DNA of 6,054 nt, taken from positions 1-6,054 of the forward strand of contig JAFQBR010000150.1 of the NCBI GenBank assembly GCA_017399665.1, in the 5' to 3' direction. Under the pieces are notes generated by a model. That model had not been told where the DNA came from, searched no databases, and worked only from the letters and a program-made list of their open reading frames with translations. Below are positions 1 to 4,810 of the stretch, piece by piece (the stretch's first letter is position 1; every line of letters starts with the position of its first letter). Position numbers and translations under genes: made by a program. The DNA is from Clostridia bacterium. Its GTDB lineage: Bacteria; Bacillota_A; Clostridia; Christensenellales; Borkfalkiaceae.

Positions 1-349
1 AGTTTACGTATTCCTCAATTCTTACAGAGCCTGTTGGAATTTTTGAATTTTGATTTATAATTTTTCTTGCAAAGGTATAAGAAGCTGTGTTTCTATCAAG
101 AGAAAAGGTTGAGTTTTGCTTTTCGCTTGGGCTAACAAACCCACTTTCTATAATTTCTTCATAATTATAGTCGGGATCTATCGCAACGCCCCCTTCCGGA
201 GCCATAACACCGGGCGCGCCAGCCTCCATATCATAGTTTGGTGCACCATCATAGTTTGGTGCACCGTTTGGCGCTCCACCGGCAGCGCAAGCAAAAGAAA
301 ATATAACAAAGGTTAGAACTAATAATAATGCAAGTAGTTTACTTTTCAT
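1..349 (-). CDS. YfbK-like von Willebrand factor A lipoprotein, N-terminal part (cut by window edge)
   Basis: The minus strand reads from ATG at 349-347 through 116 complete codons to the left edge without a stop. A GGAGG ribosome site lies 8 bases upstream of the ATG. The protein starts with a short basic end and a hydrophobic stretch, then FSFAC with Cys21, a loose lipobox, so it is probably an exported lipoprotein. Next comes a Gly/Ala/Pro/Asn-rich linker (about residues 22-52) with repeated GAPNYD units. After that, STFSLDRNTASYTFARKII and TGSVRIEEYVN match the start of the YfbK-type region that precedes the VWA domain (family consensus like TFSIDVDTASY...VRIEEMINYF). The VWA domain with its MIDAS metal site should follow but lies outside the window. 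Such proteins are thought to act in protein-protein interaction at the envelope; the exact role is unknown. The family call rests on recalled motifs. Confidence 0.82.
   Translation of the reverse strand, partial: MKSKLLALLLVLTFVIFSFACAAGGAPNGAPNYDGAPNYDMEAGAPGVMAPEGGVAIDPDYNYEEIIESGFVSPSEKQNSTFSLDRNTASYTFARKIINQNSKIPTGSVRIEEYVN
230..265 (-). repeat. Two perfect 18-bp tandem units coding GAPNYD
   Basis: The plus-strand unit ATCATAGTTTGGTGCACC occurs at 230-247 and again, identical, at 248-265. A shortened, diverged unit (GTTTGGCGCTCCACC) follows at 266-280. The unit is 18 bases, so copy-number change keeps the reading frame of the lipoprotein, lengthening or shortening its low-complexity linker by six residues (Gly-Ala-Pro-Asn-Tyr-Asp). 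The perfect identity suggests a recent duplication. Confidence 0.9.
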
Positions 350-383
350 AATTTTACCTCCATAGCGTTTATCGCTTTCACAT

Positions 384-389
384 ATTATA
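384..389 (-). promoter_or_regulatory. Probable -10 element for the VWA lipoprotein gene
   Basis: On the minus strand a perfect TATAAT sits at 389-384, about 35 bases upstream of the start codon at 349. At the usual 17-base spacing the -35 position reads AGGAAA (412-407), which is poor, so only the -10 is well supported. The short leader holds a weak 4-bp stem (AGCG/CGCT at 364-367 and 373-376) just ahead of the ribosome site. Confidence 0.5.
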
Positions 390-471
390 CAACGGCAAAG
401 CACAAATTTCCTTAAAAATTGAAAAAATTTTTTTAAGAAATAGAAAAAAATTCAATTTTGCCGCCTAATAT

Positions 472-500
472 TTGACAATTTTTAAGATATAAGTTATTAT
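472..500 (+). promoter_or_regulatory. Sigma-A-type promoter for the M3 peptidase gene
   Basis: A perfect -35 TTGACA (472-477) is followed by a 17-base spacer and TATTAT (495-500). This predicts a start near 507 and a leader of about 60 bases before the ATG at 567. A palindrome TATCGATA (498-505) overlaps the end of the -10 and could be chance or a binding site. The gap 350-566 also holds runs of A and T (421-460) upstream of the -35, which could act as an UP element. Confidence 0.75.
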
Positions 501-566
501 CGATATAGATAAAAAATACAATTACGCAAAATAAGTAAATGTAAATATCAAAAAGGAGATTAAGAA

Positions 567-2219
567 ATGAAACTATTAAAGAAAATTACTGTTTTTGTTC
601 TATTGTTGGTTATTTGTTTACAAACAGTAGCTTGCGGTGGAGTAACCGGAAACAAAGATGGTTACCGTAAACCTGAAATAGACGGACCTCATATGAGCGA
701 ACGTCTTTACGAAAGAGTTGACGAAGAAGCAGCTATGGCAGCTATATCTGAAGTTTGCGCTCTTACCAAGCAAGAAAACAAACTTGAAGAACTAACTCAA
801 AAAAGAGAAGATTTTTTTACTAATTTCTATAATCAGTTAGATACAATGACTACCCTTGCTTCAATCAATTACGATTTAGATAATACTAGCGAGTATTGGA
901 AGGAAGAAAGCCTTGAATCAACTAATATTTATTCTAGACTTCAAAACGAAACAATAAAGATGGAACAAGCTGTTTTAGGTTCTGAACTTTATGGGCAAAC
1001 ATTTATTGATGAACTAGGACAAGGCTATGCCGATATGATTTTATCTAATCAAACCGACACAGAAGAGCAGCTTGCAATTTTAGAAGAAATTAATCAAATA
1101 AAAAATGATTACATTACAAAAATGCAAGTTGGCGATACAGAATCTCTATATACTGATTATGTTAACTTTGTTAATCTTAGTAATGAATATGCAAGAAGCA
1201 AGACAGATGACGAAGGTAATCCTTATACGAATTATCTAGATTTTGCTTACGAAACACAATTTATGCGCGATTACACTCCTGAAGAAGCACATGAATTCCA
1301 ACTTGAAATTAAAACAAAAATTAAAGACGCCAAAGAAATTATTGACATCTATAGTGAAAGAGTTACAGCTTCATCTACTATAATTTCTACAGATATGCTA
1401 AAAGAATTTATTCCTGCTGTAATTGAAAAAACCGCACCCTCAATGATGGATAGCTGGAATTATATGATGGAACGTGATCTTTATGACTTTTCTATATCTA
1501 GCAAAAAATCTGATACGTCTTATGTTACAACCTTTCAAGCTTATGATGATGCATACCTATTTTTAAACGCTTCTTCACTTTTTGTACAAGATGTTTCTAC
1601 TTTAATTCATGAATTTGGCCACTATAACGAAAACTTTATGGCTTGTCCTGATTGGGCTGATCCTAATCTTCCAAGTTCAAACTATGACCTTTTAGAGACC
1701 CATTCACAGGCATTTGAACTTATTACGCTACCTGCTGTTGGCGAAGTAATCAAAGAAAAATATCCTAATGACAAAAACCTATACAAATCCTATACTTTCA
1801 ATCTAATTGATAGCCTAATTTGGGTTTTACAAAGTGGTACTTGCTTTAGTAATTTCGAATATGAAATCTATACAGCTAGCGAAGAAGAACTTACTGAAGA
1901 CTTTATTAAAAACACTTTCAATAAATTATCATATCAATATATTCCTGGTACTGGCATAAGCTTCTATCACGTTAACCACTTCTTTAGCGCCCCCGCATAT
2001 TACATCAGTTACCCCGTTTCAATGGTATTTTCTGCTGAAATTTGGGCAACAAATAAAGCCGTTGAGAATTATATTAATGTAGTTAAATTAGGTGGACAAA
2101 ACACCTTATCTACTGTTTGCGAAAAAACAAAACTTCCATCTCCATTATCGTCAGAAGCAATCGATATGGTTTGTGACAAGATTGTTGAATTTGCAGAAAA
2201 AGTTTATTATCAAAAATAA
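567..2219 (+). CDS. M3-family zinc oligoendopeptidase, predicted secreted lipoprotein
   Basis: This 550-residue protein is a zinc metallopeptidase of the M3 (PepF/thimet oligopeptidase) type, expected to cleave short peptides. The zinc site is visible as HEFGH at 348-352 with third ligand Glu377 in LLETHSQAFE. That Glu lies 25 residues after the second His, the spacing known for M3 enzymes. Other family marks are YTNYLDFAY and DYTPEEA (about 221-241) and a C-terminal substrate region, YHVNHFF then YYISY (467-482), holding His and Tyr residues where M3 enzymes stabilise the transition state. The N-terminus has a KK charge, a hydrophobic core and VAC at Cys23, so it is probably a surface lipoprotein; classical PepF is cytoplasmic. 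Residues 40-200 are Glu/Lys-rich and look helical. The start follows AAGGAG with 8-base spacing. The gene has its own promoter and terminator. Family call strong; substrate unknown. Confidence 0.9.
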   Translation: MKLLKKITVFVLLLVICLQTVACGGVTGNKDGYRKPEIDGPHMSERLYERVDEEAAMAAISEVCALTKQENKLEELTQKREDFFTNFYNQLDTMTTLASINYDLDNTSEYWKEESLESTNIYSRLQNETIKMEQAVLGSELYGQTFIDELGQGYADMILSNQTDTEEQLAILEEINQIKNDYITKMQVGDTESLYTDYVNFVNLSNEYARSKTDDEGNPYTNYLDFAYETQFMRDYTPEEAHEFQLEIKTKIKDAKEIIDIYSERVTASSTIISTDMLKEFIPAVIEKTAPSMMDSWNYMMERDLYDFSISSKKSDTSYVTTFQAYDDAYLFLNASSLFVQDVSTLIHEFGHYNENFMACPDWADPNLPSSNYDLLETHSQAFELITLPAVGEVIKEKYPNDKNLYKSYTFNLIDSLIWVLQSGTCFSNFEYEIYTASEEELTEDFIKNTFNKLSYQYIPGTGISFYHVNHFFSAPAYYISYPVSMVFSAEIWATNKAVENYINVVKLGGQNTLSTVCEKTKLPSPLSSEAIDMVCDKIVEFAEKVYYQK

Positions 2220-2240
2220 TAAAATAATTTAAAAACAAAC

Positions 2241-2280
2241 AAAAGTCGCGTTATAGGTTGATTAACGCGACTTTTTATTT
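2241..2280 (+). terminator. Intrinsic terminator after the M3 peptidase gene
   Basis: A 13-bp perfect stem (AAAAGTCGCGTTA at 2241-2253 with TAACGCGACTTTT at 2263-2275) encloses a 9-base loop. It runs into a T-rich tail, 22 bases past the stop codon. Its GC-rich centre and U-tract make it a confident rho-independent terminator. Confidence 0.92.
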
Positions 2281-2292
2281 TTTAATTATAGT

Positions 2293-2346
2293 GGTTAGAT
2301 GCGAGAAAACATAACCGTTATTCTGTAAATAAGGTTTAGATGCAAG
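2293..2346. repeat. Short direct repeat GGTTAGATGCGAG / GGTTTAGATGCAAG
   Basis: Copy one is at 2293-2305 and copy two at 2333-2346; they differ by one inserted T and one G-to-A change. The second copy lies in the left end of the long inverted repeat described next, so the first may be a remnant of another, truncated copy of that element. Confidence 0.55.
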
Positions 2347-2456
2347 CGTGTCAAACTCGGCGTTTTGTTTTTAACCGCAGGGAGCGTACTTTGTGTACGC
2401 AGGAATGTGGGTAAAAACAAAAGAACAAAGTATTGCGTAGCATATAAGCCTTATTT
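2327..2456. repeat. 130-bp imperfect inverted repeat, likely dispersed intergenic element
   Basis: The stretch can fold on itself about a centre near 2392. Ends are AAATAAGG (2327-2334) and CCTTATTT (2449-2456). Mid-arm is a perfect 10-bp match, TTTTGTTTTT (2363-2372) with AAAAACAAAA (2413-2422), extending to 14 bp with one mismatch. The tip is GCGTAC (2384-2389) and GTACGC (2395-2400) around a 5-base loop. Segments between are mismatched, mainly 2344-2362 against 2423-2439. There is no open reading frame of note and no U-tract, so it is not a plain terminator. It looks like a non-coding palindromic repeat unit of the kind scattered between genes in many Firmicutes, or a MITE-like remnant. 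The fold is seen in the sequence; the dispersed nature is inferred. Confidence 0.65.
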
Positions 2457-2464
2457 TAAATTAA

Positions 2465-2489
2465 GGGGAGAATATAAAAACTTCTCCCC
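2465..2489 (-). terminator. Probable terminator hairpin for the acyltransferase gene
   Basis: GGGGAGAA (2465-2472) pairs perfectly with TTCTCCCC (2482-2489) around a 9-base loop. Read on the minus strand it comes 43 bases after the acyltransferase stop and is followed by TTAATTT, an imperfect U-tract. On the plus strand no T-run follows, so it most likely serves the minus-strand gene. Confidence 0.55.
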
Positions 2490-2497
2490 CCATCAAC

Positions 2498-2529
2498 TGT
2501 ATATGTAATTTGTATTGTATATGTAATTT
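2498..2529. repeat. Tandem duplication of TGTATATGTAATTT
   Basis: The 14-base string TGTATATGTAATTT occurs at 2498-2511 and 2516-2529, a period of 18 bases, directly beyond the 3' end of the acyltransferase gene. It is AT-rich and probably a replication-slippage product with no evident function. Confidence 0.7.
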
Positions 2530-2532
2530 AAA

Positions 2533-3264
2533 TTATTTTGCAGGTTCTAAAGGCAATTCCATTACACCAAGGCTGTTGCACTTGGTTAAAAGATGCTCTG
2601 CAATTTGGTATTTATCCATACCGGTTGCAACAAGCTCGCTATATAAAACAGGCTTATCTACAACGTAAGTTCTTTCTTTTTTGCGAAGATAGCAAAGGTA
2701 AATGGGTAAATCCATACCGTGCTTATAGCAAATAGCTGCTAAGGTTACAAAGCCAGAGAAGAAAGCGGTTAGCGTGTCAAAATAACCGTGAGATGAATCT
2801 TCAGGGAAAACGACAAGACTTGCGCCTGCTTCTAAGGTTTTAATACTTTCTTTTAAAGTTGTTCTAAATCTGTGATCGCGATAGGTTGAAATTAGTGTAA
2901 GTCCACGGTAGAACAAATATGCAACCGGTGCTGCTATTAAGCAAAACAACTTTGCCCAAAAGAGCTTCCAATGCTTTTTTTGATGAAAATATATCTCTGA
3001 AAGGTATTTATATACTTCCTTAAGAGAAGAGTTCATTTCGTAAGTGCCCCAAAATCTAAACGGATGTGGAAAATAACATTCTAACGTTAAGGGGGCTTTT
3101 GCTCCAACGTGGTTACTTAAAACCAAAGAACGCGGAACAAACTCATCACCAAAGAAAACCCAACGCGGTTTTTTAAGGAAAAGACGCATTATTGCCTTTA
3201 CGCCTTTAAACCATCTTCTTCTTTCGCCGGGTTTTAATTGATTTTTTTTCTTTTTATCGCTCAT
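2533..3264 (-). CDS. PlsC/LPLAT-like acyltransferase-related protein with degenerate motif I
   Basis: This 243-residue protein resembles 1-acyl-glycerol-3-phosphate acyltransferases, which add fatty acids to lysophospholipids at the membrane. Family blocks in order: SNHVGAKAPL (50-59) in place of NHxxxxD; a region around RGLTLIS (120-126) in the place of motif II; GASLVVFPEDSS (147-158), like FPEGTRS; and LPIYL (186-190) in the place of motif IV. The aspartate five residues after His52 is Ala57, so the usual His-Asp pair is missing; Glu62 is nearby. A hydrophobic segment at about 103-126 suggests membrane contact, and the N-terminal 40 residues are Lys/Arg-rich. The start at 3264 has a GGTGAG ribosome site spaced only 3 bases, which is tight; Met26 is a possible later start. 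It stands alone between a promoter (3315-3343) and a hairpin (2465-2489). It could be an active variant subfamily or a non-catalytic relative; substrate unknown. Confidence 0.7.
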   Translation of the reverse strand: MSDKKKKNQLKPGERRRWFKGVKAIMRLFLKKPRWVFFGDEFVPRSLVLSNHVGAKAPLTLECYFPHPFRFWGTYEMNSSLKEVYKYLSEIYFHQKKHWKLFWAKLFCLIAAPVAYLFYRGLTLISTYRDHRFRTTLKESIKTLEAGASLVVFPEDSSHGYFDTLTAFFSGFVTLAAICYKHGMDLPIYLCYLRKKERTYVVDKPVLYSELVATGMDKYQIAEHLLTKCNSLGVMELPLEPAK

Positions 3265-3314
3265 TTACTCACCAAAATATATTATGTCTTTAGCATTTAT
3301 TCTTTTTCACTAGT

Positions 3315-3343
3315 ATTATATACTAAACATACAAAAATTTCAA
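3315..3343 (-). promoter_or_regulatory. Promoter for the acyltransferase-like gene
   Basis: On the minus strand TTGAAA (3343-3338) is followed by a 17-base spacer and a perfect TATAAT (3320-3315). The predicted start is near 3308, giving a leader of about 44 bases. Between this promoter and the divergent one (3344-3474) the DNA is very AT-rich, and I see nothing else in it. Confidence 0.72.
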
Positions 3344-3474
3344 TTATTTTTTTATATATTCTAAGCACTTTTTCGTTTTTTGACTAATTTTCACCAAATT
3401 TTCTACTTATTATCTTGATTTTTTGAAAAAAATTTACTACTTTTTATTTATTTTTTGCCTTTTTAAAAAATAAC

Positions 3475-3503
3475 TTGCACTTTGATTAAAATATTGTTAT
3501 AAT
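3475..3503 (+). promoter_or_regulatory. Extended -10 promoter for the 333-residue lipoprotein gene
   Basis: TTGCAC (3475-3480), a 17-base spacer and a perfect TATAAT (3498-3503) preceded by TG one base upstream (3495-3496) form a strong sigma-A-type promoter. Transcription should start near 3510. The roughly 60-base leader can form a weak stem (GGCAA 3521-3525 with TTGCC 3542-3546). Confidence 0.82.
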
Positions 3504-3572
3504 AAAGGATAGTGTAATAGGGCAACTTTAGCTATTTTGCATTGCCTTAATAATAATTAATCTAGGTGAAAA

Positions 3573-4574
3573 ATGAAAAAAATAAAAAGTCTTTTAGTTT
3601 TACTATTAACCGCACTTACCTGTTTAAGCTCTGCCTGCACAGGGCAAGATACGGTTACAACCAACCTATTTGCCGGCTCTTACTGGTCAACTGAAACCAG
3701 CGCAAATCTTGCCCCCATTAACGAAGTTTGCGTTTATAACGTTACCTTTGAAGAGGCGGATCTCGGTGAAGGCAAAGCTCGCTTAAAAGTTGAATCTTTT
3801 ACAGGCACCTTAACAACCACTTTTACAAGAACAGCTTATAACGGCACGCCTTGCTATAAATTTGAAACAGCGTTCAGCGCAACCGGTCAATATTCTTATA
3901 AGGACACTAAAAGTGAAATTTTTACAGATAGCGCAACATCTGAAGTTTATTTTCTTGGGTTAAACGATAAATTCACTCCGCTTTATAGCAAAAAATACAA
4001 TCTTTCAACAGCTCCCGTGGTTTCTGCTACAAGTGAAGAAGTAAAATTTGTTACCATGGAATACCAAGTAGAGACCTCTTACAATTTAGAAAGCAAAAAA
4101 GCGACCTCTACCTTTAAGGGTTTAGAAAAATCTTCAGAAGGATACAAGCTTCCCGATAGCGAAAAGGTATACGATAATTACTCAAAAAATTCACCACTTT
4201 TTGATAACGAAAGCTTATTGGTAGTTGCTCGTGCAGCAGGCTTTTCACCCGAGAAGGGCTTTAGCGGAAACTTTTTCACTTTGGACGCTATAAGTCAAAA
4301 AATTCACCCAATGCGTTTAATGATAAATTCTACTAACCCAACCGGCGATATTGAGCTTAACGAGCTTAAAATTGATAATTTACCTGCAACAGCAAAATTT
4401 TCAGTTTATAACGCCCAGATTGCCATAAACGACGAGTTTTCAGGTAGCGCTATTGAACTATTCTACGCAGTAAACACAGATAAAGATTTTAGACGTCTTA
4501 TCAAAATTAAAAAAGAACTTGCTTATTCTGCAGGCTATATAACTTATACTTTAGCCTCTGTAACCACTAAATAA
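3573..4574 (+). CDS. Putative lipoprotein of unknown function
   Basis: This 333-residue protein begins MKKIK, a hydrophobic core and LSSAC with Cys22, a lipoprotein-type signal peptide, so it is expected on the outer face of the membrane. I do not recognise the mature domain. It is rich in Thr, Ser, Tyr and Phe in alternating patterns (for example GTLTTTFTRTAY and ATGQYSYKD), suggesting a mostly beta-strand fold. Mature Cys53 and Cys94 could pair as a disulfide. No metal-binding or catalytic signature stands out. A stretch at about 215-235 (LLVVARAAGFSPEKGF) looks helical. The start follows AGGTG (3564-3568) with 4-base spacing and a strong promoter. No terminator follows at once; the first good one is at 4730-4758, so the transcript may run that far. 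The signal peptide is clear, function unknown. Confidence 0.85.
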   Translation: MKKIKSLLVLLLTALTCLSSACTGQDTVTTNLFAGSYWSTETSANLAPINEVCVYNVTFEEADLGEGKARLKVESFTGTLTTTFTRTAYNGTPCYKFETAFSATGQYSYKDTKSEIFTDSATSEVYFLGLNDKFTPLYSKKYNLSTAPVVSATSEEVKFVTMEYQVETSYNLESKKATSTFKGLEKSSEGYKLPDSEKVYDNYSKNSPLFDNESLLVVARAAGFSPEKGFSGNFFTLDAISQKIHPMRLMINSTNPTGDIELNELKIDNLPATAKFSVYNAQIAINDEFSGSAIELFYAVNTDKDFRRLIKIKKELAYSAGYITYTLASVTTK

Positions 4575-4686
4575 TTACTGAAAAATATTTACACAAAGAT
4601 AAAATGGAACAAACAGCACAACCCCCTGCGGGAAAAAACAGTAAAAATTTAATATTTTTTGCAAACAGAATGCTTAACTAAAATCG

Positions 4687-4719
4687 TTATTGACTAGCTT
4701 TTTGGCTATTTTTCAATAA
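4687..4719 (+). other. Stem-loop upstream of the mgtE terminator
   Basis: TTATTGA (4687-4693) pairs with TCAATAA (4713-4719), and an inner TAGC (4695-4698) pairs with GCTA (4705-4708). The left side has a 1-base and the right a 4-base internal loop. It ends 10 bases before the terminator stem. It could be part of a structured leader or just the 3' end of the upstream transcript. The rest of the gap from 4575 to 4686 holds a weak -10-like TAAAAT (4600-4605) and a small CCC-TGC-GGG hairpin near 4623-4631. Confidence 0.5.
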
Positions 4720-4729
4720 GATTATTTTG

Positions 4730-4758
4730 GCGTTCGCGTTTTGCGAACGCTTTTTTTT
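4730..4758 (+). terminator. Strong intrinsic terminator before mgtE
   Basis: A perfect 8-bp GC-rich stem, GCGTTCGC (4730-4737) with GCGAACGC (4743-4750), encloses a 5-base loop and runs straight into eight Ts (4751-4758). It either ends the transcript of the 333-residue lipoprotein gene (156 bases past its stop) or is a regulated attenuator in the mgtE leader. I find no clear competing anti-terminator pairing. Confidence 0.92.
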
Positions 4759-4796
4759 ATAACAGTTTGAATAACAAATATTATACAATAATTTAC

Positions 4797-4806
4797 AAGG
4801 AGGTGA
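4797..4806 (+). promoter_or_regulatory. Near-perfect ribosome binding site of mgtE
   Basis: AAGGAGGTGA is fully complementary to the usual 16S rRNA 3' end, with GGAGG placed 7 bases before the ATG at 4811. It fixes the start. Between the terminator and this site (4759-4796) I see TTGAAT (4767) and TATTAT or TACAAT strings (4779-4789), but none at proper promoter spacing. Confidence 0.85.
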
Positions 4807-4810
4807 AAAT

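Noticed and set aside
116..316. 66-codon plus-strand open frame
   Set aside because: It lies opposite the well-supported VWA lipoprotein, has no ribosome site, and its repeats are only the complement of the GAPNYD units.
346..363. Five-codon open frame (ATG at 363-361 to TGA at 348-346, minus strand) overlapping the VWA gene start
   Set aside because: Its ATG is part of the ribosome-site context ATGGAGG and has no Shine-Dalgarno of its own; it is most likely chance.
2538..2735. 65-codon plus-strand open frame
   Set aside because: It lies within the acyltransferase-like gene on the other strand, has no ribosome site and encodes no recognisable protein.
3519..3548. Regulatory hairpin in the leader of the 333-residue lipoprotein gene
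   Set aside because: The stem is about 5-7 pairs with a 16-base loop and no U-tract or known motif, too weak to claim as a regulatory element.
4575..4758. M-box magnesium riboswitch before mgtE
   Set aside because: Location would fit, but I cannot find the conserved M-box sequence blocks, so I call only the hairpin and terminator.
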